DNA of 64,000 nt from Lentisphaerota bacterium (GCA_016873635.1 VGWJ01000002.1:35215-99214), one strand, 5' to 3'; numbered from the stretch's first letter, positions 49,519 to 59,700 are shown. Numbers and translations: made by a program. The notes: a model not told the origin generated them from the sequence alone.

Positions 49519-51153
49519 CTACCTGCCGCCGGCGCCTATGCAGTAGAGGTGCTTCATGCCCCTTATGTAGAGGCGATCCCCTTTGGCAACCGGGCAGCTT
49601 CGGAAAGCCTCGAGCGGGTTGCGCGCAATCTCCCTGTATTCGCGGCCGGGCTCGAACACCGCCGTGTTCCCGTTCTCTCCGCAGGCAAGGAGGTGTCCGC
49701 CGACAAGGGTGATGCTCGGATAGACCGTGGCCTTCAGGTCGAGCTTTCTGTCGTAGACAGGGGCGCCGGTTGTCGCGTCGATCACGACGAGATGGCTCTG
49801 CTGATTGATGGCGTAAACCAGGCCGTCGTGGACAACGGGCGAAGCGTAGTAGCGGTCACCCGGGATTTCGGACGCGGTCCAGAGCTGTTCCGGCTTGAAT
49901 TCCCCGCCGATCTTTTCAGGCAGCTTGAAGGCCTTGCCTCCCTTCTGGATGAAGTAAACGACCCCGTCGTCCGCCACCGGCGCGCAGTATTCCAGGCCAA
50001 GCAGCTTTGCGGCCAGCATCGCGCCGTCCCGCGCGCGCACAAAGTCGCCGCCGGGAGTGACGATAACGGCCTCGCCCCCGATCCTCACTACAATCGGGCT
50101 TCCCCACCGCGCCCTGGCATCCGGCGCCGTCCAGACGGTCTCGCCCGTCTTCCTGTCGAGGGCGGTCAACCCCTGCATCTGCACCACGAAAAGATCGTCG
50201 ACCAGCACGGGCGATGCGCTGTGGCCCCAGCCTTCGGTTGACCTGGCGATGAAGCGGATCCACCTGCGCTCGCCGCTGAGCGAATAGCAGGCGGCCATGC
50301 CGTGCCCGCGAAGCACGAACACGTCCGTGCCGTCGCTCACGGCGGTGTGCGTCGAGTACCCGTTGGCCCCGTGCGTGGACGGCATGTCGTACTTCTCCAG
50401 CGGTTTGAGTTCGTTGCGCAGTTCGCCGATCCGGCGGTTGAAGGCGTCGATGCTTTCCTTCAGCTCCTTTTCTTCGGCCTCTTTCGGGGCGAGTTCGTTG
50501 CCGGCGTCGGCGATCCCCTTCGCGACCAGCTCCTTGTCCCTGAGCAGCGCCAGCTCCCGGGTCAGCTCCTCGTGCCGCCGCTTCCGGCCTCCGTCGTCCG
50601 GCTTCTCGGCCAGCGCGGCAGCCGCCCCGCCGGCCTGCTTCTCGACTTCCGCAATCCGCCCGGCGAGTTCGTCGGGCTTCGTCATGAGCTCCAGCTTCCG
50701 CTGCAGGTCGTTCATGCGCGAGCGGATGGCGTTGATGGGATCAAGCTGTTTCTGCTTCTCGTTTCGCTGGCGCTCCGTGTCCCGTATCCGATTCCGGACG
50801 GCCTCGGCCTGGGCCTGCATCGCCCTGGCCTTTTCGACCTCCTCCGGGCTCAGCGCGTCGAGATACGAGTTGGTGGCCTGCCAGAGGATGCTCCCGTCCG
50901 ATTGCGAGACGCATACGAGGAGGGTGGGTTCGGCGCCCAGGAAGATCCTGTCGCCGGCCGGGACGGGCGACCCGTTTCCCCATGACGGCATCTCCGTCTT
51001 CCACACGACATTGGAATCGGCAGTCCAGTGCAGGGGCGGGTTGGCCGAAGGAAACCTGCCCGACCCGTCGCCGCGCCATCCCGAGATTTCCGCCGCCTCC
51101 GCCGCAACCGCGGCGCCCACAGCCAATGCTAACGAAAGTGTCGCCCTGTCCAT
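49519..51153 (-). CDS. Exported PQQ-like beta-propeller protein with internal coiled coil
   Basis: 544 residues with a short signal peptide (ATLSLALAVGAAVAAEA) and GGGAGCAAG before the ATG. PQQ-type repeats occur early (NVVWKTEMPSWGNGSPVPAG, SDGSILWQATNSY) and from about residue 270 onward (DRKTGETVWTAPDARARWG, DATTGAPVYDRKLDLKATVY). Between them, residues about 100-250, is a Lys/Glu/Arg-rich coiled coil. It is not a dehydrogenase: no catalytic motif is evident. Similar proteins are abundant in planctomycete-like genomes. Confidence 0.8.
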   Translation of the reverse strand: MDRATLSLALAVGAAVAAEAAEISGWRGDGSGRFPSANPPLHWTADSNVVWKTEMPSWGNGSPVPAGDRIFLGAEPTLLVCVSQSDGSILWQATNSYLDALSPEEVEKARAMQAQAEAVRNRIRDTERQRNEKQKQLDPINAIRSRMNDLQRKLELMTKPDELAGRIAEVEKQAGGAAAALAEKPDDGGRKRRHEELTRELALLRDKELVAKGIADAGNELAPKEAEEKELKESIDAFNRRIGELRNELKPLEKYDMPSTHGANGYSTHTAVSDGTDVFVLRGHGMAACYSLSGERRWIRFIARSTEGWGHSASPVLVDDLFVVQMQGLTALDRKTGETVWTAPDARARWGSPIVVRIGGEAVIVTPGGDFVRARDGAMLAAKLLGLEYCAPVADDGVVYFIQKGGKAFKLPEKIGGEFKPEQLWTASEIPGDRYYASPVVHDGLVYAINQQSHLVVIDATTGAPVYDRKLDLKATVYPSITLVGGHLLACGENGNTAVFEPGREYREIARNPLEAFRSCPVAKGDRLYIRGMKHLYCIGAGGR

Positions 51154-51213
51154 CTTGCTCCCTTGTCTGTTGGTTTTCGCGTAACTGCAGTTTCCGTTCC
51201 CGGCTTCTCGCGG

Positions 51214-51363
51214 CTACCGCGCCACGGTCACGATCGTCGCGCTGTTCTTCCCCCCTGTGCGATAGGGTCCCGGCTCGATCGTGAGGGTTACGATCTTAGA
51301 GGCTGTGTTGCCGAAAGGAAAGGAAGGAATGAGCTGCACGGCGGCTTCGGGGCAGACGCAGGG
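51214..51363 (-). pseudogene. C-terminal tail of a lost Calx-beta-like protein
   Basis: A minus-strand frame of about 50 codons ending in TAG at 51214 reads SKIVTLTIEPGPYRTGG and NSATIVTVAR at its end, like the last strand of a Calx-beta or similar repeat. It has no start and is cut exactly at the left inverted repeat of the RAYT element. The matching upstream part is not found beyond the right end. This suggests a deletion after, or with, the insertion. Confidence 0.35.
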
Positions 51364-51384
51364 TCAACCCTGAAAATAGAAGTT
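51361..51384. repeat. Left inverted repeat of the RAYT element
   Basis: A 24-base end, exact reverse complement of the right end at 52416-52439. It contains the palindrome GGGTCAACCC and an A/T-rich part (TGAAAATAGAAGTT). Confidence 0.75.
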
Positions 51385-52381
51385 ATTCGCGGCGCCGGCC
51401 CGTTTGCTCGACCAGTCGGGCGGTTGCGGCATCCGTCCGGGCCCGTTCTTTGATCCGACGGATGAGATAGCTGACCGCCGCGCCGCTGCCCAAACCAAGA
51501 CGCGTAGCCACTTCGCGCTCCGTCATCCCGCAGCGTCGCACCAACGCCAGTGCGGCCACGGCTCGGTTGGTGCTGTCCCGCCGGCGTCGCTGGACCTCCC
51601 CCACATCCACACCAAGTTGCGCGCAAACCTCCGTCAACACGTAGTCCGCCGATTCGCTCACCCGAATGTGTCGCAGCGATACGTCCTCCCGCTTCCTCCC
51701 CCGCTTGATCAAGTCTTCGTGCTGACGCATGACGTCCTGGCGGAAACTCTCCGGTCCAAGAGCCAGCGTCGCGTCGGCTACCTCGCGCACGAATTCCTCG
51801 TCCGGTTGCCGCAACCCTCCCTCAACGTAGCGACTGTAGCGTTGCTGCGCTTCGCCGCGGCCCGGCGTCAGGACCAGCAGCGGCTCCCGGCACACCCATT
51901 CCTCCGCCGGGCCCAGCCCTGCGTACCCGCGGTAGCTGCTCCACCGGTACCCGCGCAGGCGAATCACCCGCTCCTCCAATGGCTTTTGCGACCAGGGCTT
52001 CACCTGGACCGGATTCAGGTGAATGTAACGGCTCAGGCGCAGCAGATAGTCATCGCCCGCCACCAGCGGTGATTTGAACCGCCCCTGCATCAAGTGCCCG
52101 CTCCGGCCGTGCCTCAGGTTGTAGTAGACCGTGTACCCCGTGAGCACGCTGCCCATGAAAGCGCTTACATTCCCCGCCGGCGTTTCGACAAGAAGATGAC
52201 CGTGATTGTTCATCCAGCAGTACAGGTAGACGCGCACGCCGAAATCCTCGGCGCTCTCAGCCACCCGCGCCGTGAGCCGCTCACGGTCCCGATCGTCCGC
52301 AAAAATCCCCTGGCGGGCGTTTCCCCGGAAAGTCACATGATAGATTGCGCCGGCGAACCGAACCCTGAGTCTGCGTGCCAT
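51383..52381 (-). CDS. REP-associated tyrosine transposase (IS200-like HUH family)
   Basis: 332 residues from the ATG at 52381. The Y1-transposase core has the HUH motif in MNNHGHLLVE (His60, His62) and the helix with the nucleophile in DDYLLRLSRYIHLNPV (Tyr112 or Tyr119). The C-terminal half has a helix-turn-helix-like region (MTEREVATRLGLGSGAAVSY). RAYTs cut and join single-stranded palindromic ends. The protein appears intact. It lies between the GH2 gene and the PQQ-propeller gene on the same strand. Confidence 0.88.
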   Translation of the reverse strand: MARRLRVRFAGAIYHVTFRGNARQGIFADDRDRERLTARVAESAEDFGVRVYLYCWMNNHGHLLVETPAGNVSAFMGSVLTGYTVYYNLRHGRSGHLMQGRFKSPLVAGDDYLLRLSRYIHLNPVQVKPWSQKPLEERVIRLRGYRWSSYRGYAGLGPAEEWVCREPLLVLTPGRGEAQQRYSRYVEGGLRQPDEEFVREVADATLALGPESFRQDVMRQHEDLIKRGRKREDVSLRHIRVSESADYVLTEVCAQLGVDVGEVQRRRRDSTNRAVAALALVRRCGMTEREVATRLGLGSGAAVSYLIRRIKERARTDAATARLVEQTGRRRE

Positions 52382-52415
52382 AACCTGGAATATCGCACGC
52401 CCGTCCCCAGTCCGC

Positions 52416-52439
52416 AACTTCTATTTTCAGGGTTGACCC
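52416..52439. repeat. Right inverted repeat of the RAYT element
   Basis: A 24-base end, exact reverse complement of the left end at 51361-51384. It begins AACTTCTATTTTCAGGG and lies 11 bases from the stop of the GH2 gene. Confidence 0.75.
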
Positions 52440-52450
52440 CGATCCGTGAG

Positions 52451-54253
52451 TTATTGCCGACGCTCCTGGGGGAACCCGTATTCAAACGGTATTCCCCAGC
52501 GCGCGCCTTCGGCCGACCAGGCGTCCCTGAGATAGTGGGCCGCCATTTTCGGCTTTCTGTCCCGCGTGAAGACGCCCTTGTGATTGTAGACGATCCTGTG
52601 GGTGTGCTGGCCCGTCTTGAAATCGGCGAAGTTCCACACCTGCTCGCCGACCACGCAGTCGCATTTGCGCAGCGCCTCGATGATAACCCGAATGATTTCC
52701 TTCTGGTACTCTTCCGTCCACATCTCGGGAATGTCGGCGTGCATGCCGCTGATCGCGTCGGCCCCGAACTCGGTGTAGATGATGGGCTTGCCGAACAGCT
52801 CATACGTGGACCGGACGTGCTCGGCAACATTCGCGGCGACCTTTTCCACGCGGCCGTAATGGCTGTACCAGCCCGGATACTGGTTGTAGCAGACGACGTC
52901 GAACATCGAGGCGGTCTTCTCTCCGTGCTGTCCGACGCATACCACGATCGTTATGGGACGCGTGTCGTCGAGCTTCCGCAGGTCGTCGCGTATTGTCTTG
53001 AAGTAGGGAACGCTCTGCTCTTTGTTGGTTTCGCTTTCGTTCGATACGCTCCACATGATCACGCTGGGATGGTTCTTGTCGCGCTGGTAAAGCTCCCGTA
53101 TCTCCCGGCGATGGACGGCCAGCGTCCTGCTCATGTCCTTCACCGCAAAGGAGAGCGAGTTCGCGGAGCTCTCGTCGATCACCAGGAACCCCCAGCGGTC
53201 CGCCATCCGCATGACCTCTTCGGCATACGGGTAGTGGCTGGTCCGGAAAGAGTTCGCGTTGATCCACTTCATGATGCTGAAGTCCTTGACGAGCCATGGA
53301 AGGCTGAGCCCCTTGCCGATCACGTGCAGGTCTTCGTGCCTGCCGAATCCCTTCAGGTAGACCGGCTTTCCGTTCAGGAGAATGGATTTCCCCGAGACCT
53401 CAACGGTCCGCACGCCGACAGGCAGCGTGTACTCGTCCAGGAGCTTTCCGCCCTTGCCGTACAGCCGGAAGCGGGCGTCGTACAGGCGGGGCGTCTCGGG
53501 GCACCAGAAGACGCAGTTCTTTATGACGACCGATCCCGAACCGGCCTGTCCGCGAAGCGCCGTCTCCACGGTCCGTCCTTCAACGGTCACTTCCAGCTTC
53601 TCGGCGCCCTTGCCGGATACGACCGTTTCAAACCGGATCGTGCCGCTGGCGCCTTTGATGGCCGTCTTTACCGTGATGTCGTCGATGTAGGTCTTGCCGG
53701 TGCTGTAGAGCACGACGGGGCGGTGGATTCCGCCGTAGTGGAAGAAATCATAGTGCACGTTGGGAAAGTTACCCACGCGCCAGGCGGCGATTCCGCCGAG
53801 CGAAGGATCAAGATTGCCCTGCGGGCACGTCTTGTCCGACAGCGTGTTGTTGACGCGCACGACCAGCAGGTTCCCGCCCTGCCTGTTCAGCGCGGAGGAG
53901 ACTTCGCACTCGAAAGGCATGTATCCGCCCTCGTGTTCGCACATGAGCTTGCCGTTCACCCAGACGGTGGCGTGGTACATGGCCGACCCGACCCGCACGA
54001 ACACGTTCTTCCCGCCGATCCAATCCTCGGGCACGTAGAGATCCCGGTAATACCACACGGTCCCGACGTGGTTGTGAGCCGCCCAGTCCTGGAACTGGTC
54101 GTTCCAGCTCGCCGGGACGGCAATGTCGCGCCCCGCGGGCGGGTTCTCGAACCATTTCTCCTTGAGCCCTTTGTCTTCCCAGTCGAACACCGCCTGCCAG
54201 ATTCCCGACAGGTCAATCCGGGTCCGCGTCGCCGTATCAATGGGGTATAGCAT
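52451..54253 (-). CDS. GH2-family beta-glucuronidase-like enzyme
   Basis: 600 residues with no signal peptide, so probably cytoplasmic. It has the GH2 layout: a sugar-binding domain (VGTVWYYRDLYVPED, YHATVWVNGKLMCEHEGGY), an immunoglobulin-like domain, and a TIM barrel with NSFRTSHYPYAEEVM, the acid/base Glu in WSVSNESE (near 406) and the nucleophile Glu in IYTEFGAD (near 494). These fit beta-glucuronidases better than beta-galactosidases. GGAG precedes the ATG, 13 bases after the GH154 gene, so the pair is one operon. Confidence 0.85.
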   Translation of the reverse strand: MLYPIDTATRTRIDLSGIWQAVFDWEDKGLKEKWFENPPAGRDIAVPASWNDQFQDWAAHNHVGTVWYYRDLYVPEDWIGGKNVFVRVGSAMYHATVWVNGKLMCEHEGGYMPFECEVSSALNRQGGNLLVVRVNNTLSDKTCPQGNLDPSLGGIAAWRVGNFPNVHYDFFHYGGIHRPVVLYSTGKTYIDDITVKTAIKGASGTIRFETVVSGKGAEKLEVTVEGRTVETALRGQAGSGSVVIKNCVFWCPETPRLYDARFRLYGKGGKLLDEYTLPVGVRTVEVSGKSILLNGKPVYLKGFGRHEDLHVIGKGLSLPWLVKDFSIMKWINANSFRTSHYPYAEEVMRMADRWGFLVIDESSANSLSFAVKDMSRTLAVHRREIRELYQRDKNHPSVIMWSVSNESETNKEQSVPYFKTIRDDLRKLDDTRPITIVVCVGQHGEKTASMFDVVCYNQYPGWYSHYGRVEKVAANVAEHVRSTYELFGKPIIYTEFGADAISGMHADIPEMWTEEYQKEIIRVIIEALRKCDCVVGEQVWNFADFKTGQHTHRIVYNHKGVFTRDRKPKMAAHYLRDAWSAEGARWGIPFEYGFPQERRQ

Positions 54254-54266
54254 GGCGCATCGTCTC

Positions 54267-56291
54267 CTAATTGAGTTCCCGTATCACAAGATCTTCAGTC
54301 AGTATCGAGCCCTTTCCGGACGGCTGTACTCTCGCGAAAACGACGCGGCCCCGCACGGGTCTGCCGTTCAATTCAATGTCCACGTCCGCAAGCTCGTCCA
54401 TGAACTGCGTGAAGACGCGTTCTCCGTCGCGGAAGCACACCGTGACGCTGTTGCCGTCGACATTCACCTCCCGGACCAGCTTGCGCAGGTCCGCCGGGTC
54501 GGCGGTTCTGCCGGAAGCGGCGATCAGGAGGCCGACGATAACGCTCCCGTCAAAGCCGCTTTCCCTCTTCATGCCCGGCACGATGGAGAAACGATGCAGG
54601 ACGTTGCATTCCTCCCGCGCGCCGTCGATTCCCGCCGGGATCCCGCCGTCGTAGCCCGCCAGCGACCGCACAAAACTCCACCGTCCTTCGTGTTCGCAGA
54701 ACTCCCACCCGTCGCCGGACCGGACCGCGGGCTTGCCGCTGTCGAACCCCAGCGCCGCGCCGCCTTCCTGGATGACGACCTTCCGGGCCGTCTTCACCTT
54801 GTGGAAGCGGATGTGGAAGTCGTCTTTCAGGATGACGTGCGATTCAATGACCGTATTCGCGTCGTCGAGATACGGAAGGTGCCGGCTCGCCCCGAACGAG
54901 GGTGTCGAGCAGAGGTAGTCCGGATGATGCCGCAACGTGGGCTGGCCGCCTTCTTCCACCAGGGCGATGTGCTGCTCGATGTGGTGGCGGAGGAAGTACT
55001 CGCCGGGATCGCACCCGAAGTGACTGGAGTAGCAGAAGTTGCCGTATTTCTTCTCCATGCCGGGGTGCATCGCGGTGAGCATGTGGTACAGCTTGACCTC
55101 GCCCGTTTCATTTGTTCCCTGGACCAGTATCCCGGGGCCGGGAAGGTTGATCTCATAGCTTGCCCGTTCCACGGGAAGCGGCTGTTCCTTGTCCGTCCAG
55201 AAAGGATGGCTGTCCGGCAGGAGGAAGCTCCAGAAAGCCTTGCCCGACCAGTATGGAGAGCCAGGGCCGGAATACGTGTCGACCGCCTGCGGGCAGGGCA
55301 CTATGTAGCGCGCGGTGTGGGTCCCGTCGTCCTCGATCGTGCCGGCTTCGACAAAGTACTTCACGTTGCCGCTGGCGAGACGGCGCGCCCGCCCCGGCGC
55401 GACCGGGGAGATTTTCAAGAACTCGGCCAGCGCAAAAACGCCCGCAGCGGAATAGCGATACATCATGCTCCTGCCGAAGGCGGGGCACGCCCCGTTGGCG
55501 GCAAAGAAATGGCTGTAGGTTTCCAGGAAAAGCCGAGCGCGTTCCTGGACCCGGTCCCTGAACGCAGGATCTGCGTCCCCGTCCAGCCACGACCAGAAGA
55601 GGAAATAGGGGTGGAGAACATACGCGTTGTAGTAGTCGAAAGCATGTCTGTGCCCGTCATCGTACCAACCGTCCCGGACATAGAAACCGTCGGCAATGTC
55701 CATGTTGGTCTTCATCTCTTTTTCGGAATACGGTTCGCCCAGGTGTTTCAGGACCGCGTTGACCACCACCTTGAACTGCGTCCAGTTGCACTGGTGCACC
55801 GCGTACGGATTGATCTGGCCCAGCCATGCCAGGACCTGGTCCTTCTCGCCGCGGCTGAGGTTGTCCCAGATGTGGGCCTTCGAGAACCAGATGAACATGG
55901 CCAGCGCCGCCGCCTCGCAGAGGCGCTGATTGCGGTCCTGCATGTCGCCCCAATACTCGGGCCCTTTCGGATTGGTTCCGGAGAGCAGGCCCTCCCTGTA
56001 GAAAGCGGCGGCGTCGAAAGACCCCTTGTGGAAATTGATGACGCCGGAATCGCTGCCGTACAGTGCGGGCCCGACGTAGAGCGACGTCCTGACGTAGCCT
56101 TCGACCCAGTCGGAGAGCGGGCCTTGCACACGGCTCGGCGCGCCCGGGAACTTGATATAGGCTTTCCCCGGGGAAGCGTACCGGGCGGTTGCCCTCAGAA
56201 TATGGCTCTGGACTTCTTTCCAGTGTTCTTTTGTCCATCCCGTATACGGAGACAGATCGCGATTCTCCGGGGTAACCAGCTTCGTCAACAT
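54267..56291 (-). CDS. DUF2264 (GH154) protein, likely glucuronide-active
   Basis: 674 residues from the ATG at 56291; an open extension to 56603 is rejected. The N-terminal part is an alpha/alpha toroid typical of DUF2264 (NRDLSPYTGWTKEHW, WVEGYVRTSLYVGPAL, RDGWYDDGHRHAFDYYNAYV), with the family C-terminal beta domain (FHIRFHKVKTARKVVIQEGG). DUF2264 corresponds to CAZy family GH154, which includes beta-glucuronidases. No signal peptide is seen. Its pairing with a GH2 glucuronidase supports a shared substrate. Confidence 0.85.
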   Translation of the reverse strand: MLTKLVTPENRDLSPYTGWTKEHWKEVQSHILRATARYASPGKAYIKFPGAPSRVQGPLSDWVEGYVRTSLYVGPALYGSDSGVINFHKGSFDAAAFYREGLLSGTNPKGPEYWGDMQDRNQRLCEAAALAMFIWFSKAHIWDNLSRGEKDQVLAWLGQINPYAVHQCNWTQFKVVVNAVLKHLGEPYSEKEMKTNMDIADGFYVRDGWYDDGHRHAFDYYNAYVLHPYFLFWSWLDGDADPAFRDRVQERARLFLETYSHFFAANGACPAFGRSMMYRYSAAGVFALAEFLKISPVAPGRARRLASGNVKYFVEAGTIEDDGTHTARYIVPCPQAVDTYSGPGSPYWSGKAFWSFLLPDSHPFWTDKEQPLPVERASYEINLPGPGILVQGTNETGEVKLYHMLTAMHPGMEKKYGNFCYSSHFGCDPGEYFLRHHIEQHIALVEEGGQPTLRHHPDYLCSTPSFGASRHLPYLDDANTVIESHVILKDDFHIRFHKVKTARKVVIQEGGAALGFDSGKPAVRSGDGWEFCEHEGRWSFVRSLAGYDGGIPAGIDGAREECNVLHRFSIVPGMKRESGFDGSVIVGLLIAASGRTADPADLRKLVREVNVDGNSVTVCFRDGERVFTQFMDELADVDIELNGRPVRGRVVFARVQPSGKGSILTEDLVIRELN

Positions 56292-56429
56292 GTCGTGAAT
56301 TCCTTTCCGCCTCCAGGTCCGGGCCAGCGAAGACCGGCGTCCCCCCGGCCTCGGCGAAGGCGTCCGATGGGATGCGCCGCGGCGGCGGCGCTCGCCCGTG
56401 CGGGACCCCGCTGCGTCCCGGTAGTGAAA

Positions 56430-56482
56430 AGGAAGCGGGGGCTTCCTGTCAATACCGCAGAACATGCGTATTATCGTATGCA
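56430..56482 (-). promoter_or_regulatory. Putative promoter and operator for the GH154-GH2 operon
   Basis: On the minus strand TTGACA (56452-56447) is followed by the palindrome AGGAAGC-CCCC-GCTTCCT (56447-56430), placed where the -35/-10 spacer would be, but no good -10 is seen. Upstream lies an 18-base imperfect palindrome (56465-56482, arms TGCxTA/TAxGCA). Repressor control by sugar acids is plausible but no regulator gene is nearby. Confidence 0.3.
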
Positions 56483-56595
56483 GGCACCCCTTCCCGTGTG
56501 TTTTTCTCTGCGCGCCGTTCATTCCGCGCCGGGCAGGGCGGAAACGCGGATCAGCCGTGTTTCTGCCGGGACGCGACCGGCGGGAATGAAAAGCA

Positions 56596-56625
56596 TTGGA
56601 CAATTGGCGCGGATCCTGCTAGACA
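56596..56625 (+). promoter_or_regulatory. Possible sigma-70-like promoter for the TPR operon
   Basis: TTGGAC and TAGACA separated by 18 bases, about 95 bases before the TPR gene start. The match is moderate. Confidence 0.25.
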
Positions 56626-56720
56626 GCCCGTTCCGAAAACTGGGCGTCGCCTGCCAAGCAAGCGGTTGATCCGCGCGGAGAAGGTTTCTCCCCGGCGGCG
56701 GTTGCGCGGACTCGGAACGT

Positions 56721-59700
56721 ATGTTGACGGGCGTCTTTACTGCAGAACGGCTCTCCCGCCGGTCCCGCCGGAAGCGTCTTTCGGGGGCACGGCGCGCGGC
56801 GGCGTTTCTCCTCGCGGCGGCGTGCGGCGTTTGGGGTCCCGCGGCCTTCGCCGGCGAACGCGAGACGTCGGCGGCTTCGGCGTTCATGGAGCGCGGGCTG
56901 TTTGCCGACGCCATCAAGCTGCTGGAAGGCGCGCTGGCGGAGCAGGGCGACGACGGGTCCGCGGCCGAACTGCGGATGTTGGGCGAGTGTCACCACCAGG
57001 CCGGAGACTACGGCAAGTCGCGCACGTTCTACGCGCGGGCGCTTCCCCGCCAGACCTCCCAGAAGGCCAGAATGATCTGCGAGTCGCGCCTGGCGATCCT
57101 GGACTACCGGCTCGGGGACCTGCGCGGGGCCGCCGAACGCATCGAGAACTACGTTCGCAAGTACCCCAACGACGGCCGCGTCGGCAACATGATGGTGCTC
57201 GGCATCCGGATCGTGCAGGATTCCCCGATTCCGCGCGCCGAGAAGATCGCGCAGATCGAGGCGCAGTATCAGAAGATCGCGGCCGACAAGGAGCGGTACG
57301 GCTACTACAACGCCGTGCTTGCGGCCCAGACGCTGGGCGACATGTACATCGAGGCCGGCGAGGAGCAGAAAGCCGTGTCGCTGTTTGTCACCGCGGTCCA
57401 TGAAATGCGGGCCCTGATGGCTGCCGAGAAGGCCGCCGGCCGCGCCGTGCCGTCCGATCTGGCGCAGGGGGTGGACGCGATGTCGCTCCAGATCGGGAAG
57501 TTCTACGTCGCCCGCAAGGACTGGAGCGAGGCCGAGAAATGGCTGTACAACGTCTCCTATTCGGAGGCCATGACCGCTCAGGCCAAGTACCTGCTGGCTC
57601 AGATTGCCTATCAGAACCGGAGGTTTGCCGACGCGATTTACCTGCTGTCGGAGGACGTGCTGGCCAAGCTCCCCGAAGGTGAAACCCGGTACGCCATCTA
57701 CCTGTTGATCGGGTTCTGTCATCGCGATGCGCTGGCGCCGAATCTGGAGAGCGCCAAGGAATCGCTCAAGAAAATCCCCCGCGCGTCCGCCGCTTACGGC
57801 CAGGCGCAGCTGGGCCTGGGCGACATCTACCGCGACCAGAAGGACGCCGCAAAAGCCGAACCGCATTACCTGGAGGCGGCCAAGGATCCGCGCTTTGCGG
57901 CCGCCGCCCTGTACAGCCTCGGCGTGATCATGAAGGAAGCGGCCGACGCGTCGGCCGGCCCGTCCGACGCCGACCGCCGGAAGCGCGAGGAACTGCTGAA
58001 GAAGGCCGGCCGGCATTTCCAGGAACTGCTCCTGAAGTACCCCCTGACCGATCTGGCCAAGCAGGCCAAGCCGATCGTGGAGGCGTTGCAGGCCCTGGGC
58101 GTCACCGTGGCGGCCGAGAGCTCCGGCGAGGAGCGGATTGCCGCGTGGAACAAGGTCGTCGAGGAGAAACCCCGCTCCAACGAAGCGGCCCAGGCGCTGC
58201 TTTCGCTGGCGCAGTACCACGGCCGCGCCGTCCATGACTCCCGGACGCGGGCCGTGGTCAAGGCCCCCGACTGGGACGCCTGCGCGAAGGCCTGCCTGCC
58301 CATCGTGAAGAGCCCGGCGCCGTTCGCCAACGTTTCCGCCGAGCGCTGGCGGGAGATCCGCGTGCGCGCCCTGTACCTGCTGGCGTGCGCCGAACTGGGC
58401 AGCCTTCCGGCCGGGGCCAGCGCCCGGCGCCTGCGCGGGCATGTGGAGCCCGTGCGGATGCCCGGCGGCGGCAGCACCGGGCGGGCGATCGGCTACCTCA
58501 CCGAGGCGGAATCCCTTCTGGCCGGGCAGGACGCGCCGGACGATGCCCGCGACGTGGAATACGCGCTGATCGAAGCGATGCTGAAGTCCGACGACAAGGC
58601 CGTCCGCGAACAGGGCGAAAAGCGCTATGCCGAGCGCGAGCCCCGGTACGGCAACGATCCCGACTTTCAGCGCCTGGCCGTCGTCACCGCCGACTGGCTC
58701 GACGCCAACGGTTTCCACGAAATGGCCGGGCGGACCTACCGTTCCGTGGCGTACAAGGCCACGGCGGACCGCGAGCAGGTCATGCATCTGCTGCACCTGG
58801 CGGGCGTAAGCTACGGGCGCGCCGGGCGGGCGCTGATCGAGAGCCGCGACCACGCCGCCACGATCGCGTTCCTTTTCGAGCCGCGAAGCGTGATCCGTAC
58901 GGCCGCGGCCGAGCCGGTCCTGCAGACGCATCCGCTCTTCCGGCGGACCAAGCGCATCCTCTGGGAGCAGGAGGGGCCGGACCTTTCCGCGGCCGGCGCG
59001 CTCGAGCGCGTCTCGCGCGAGTTCGGCGTGCCCCTGGTCTGGTCGCCGGAGGACACCCCCGGATCGGTCGCCGAGTATCTCCGGCAGAAGACCGTCCCGC
59101 GCGCGACGCTCAGGAACTGGCGCGCCACCGTCTCGCTCGCGGAAATGCTGACCTCGATCGTGGACACGAACCGGTTCGACGTGGATCTCGATCTGGGCGT
59201 TTCGGGCGGCACGCCGACTCTCAAGCCGGCGAAACCCGACGAGTCCGGAGGCGAGGAGGTGCCGGCGATCGAAATCTTCCCGCGGCACCGCGAGCGGTTC
59301 GCGCCGCTGGCCCGGATGTACGGGTCGTTCGCGTCCGCGCACGGCGGGCCGACAATGCTCTTCAACATCGTCGGGCGCCTGGAGAGCATCACCGGCGGGC
59401 GGGTGCTGTGGGCGGAAGGCGTGCCCAAGGACGAAGCGTTGTCGCGCGAGTTCCGGGAGTTGCCCGGCATACCGGCCGACCGGAACGTCACCTGCCGTCA
59501 GGTCCTGGACGCGGCGCTGGAGGCCGTCGGTCTGAAGTACCGGGTGGTGGCGCGCGACCAGGGCCGCGAGCTGATCACGGAATCGATCGAATGCTTCGAC
59601 GAACTGCGCAAGTTCGGCGCCGACTCGGTGTACGCCGAGGACGCCATGTTCAACATCGCCGTGAATCTCTACGTCCTGAAGGACTACGGGAGGATGCGGC

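Larger units (their letters stand above)
51361..52439. mobile_element. RAYT element bounded by perfect 24-bp inverted repeats
   Basis: Bases 51361-51384 (GGGTCAACCCTGAAAAT...) are the exact reverse complement of 52416-52439. Each end itself has a short palindrome (GGGTCAACCC). The single transposase gene fills the space, and its stop codon lies in the left repeat. The structure is the full length of a REP-associated tyrosine transposase unit. No target-site duplication was established. Confidence 0.75.
56292..56720. other. Intergenic region between divergent GH154 and TPR genes
   Basis: About 430 bases with no supported gene; an open frame reaching in from the GH154 side is non-family sequence. 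It holds a promoter-like site and inverted repeats for the glycosidase operon (56430-56482) and a promoter-like pair for the TPR operon (56596-56625). Confidence 0.5.
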
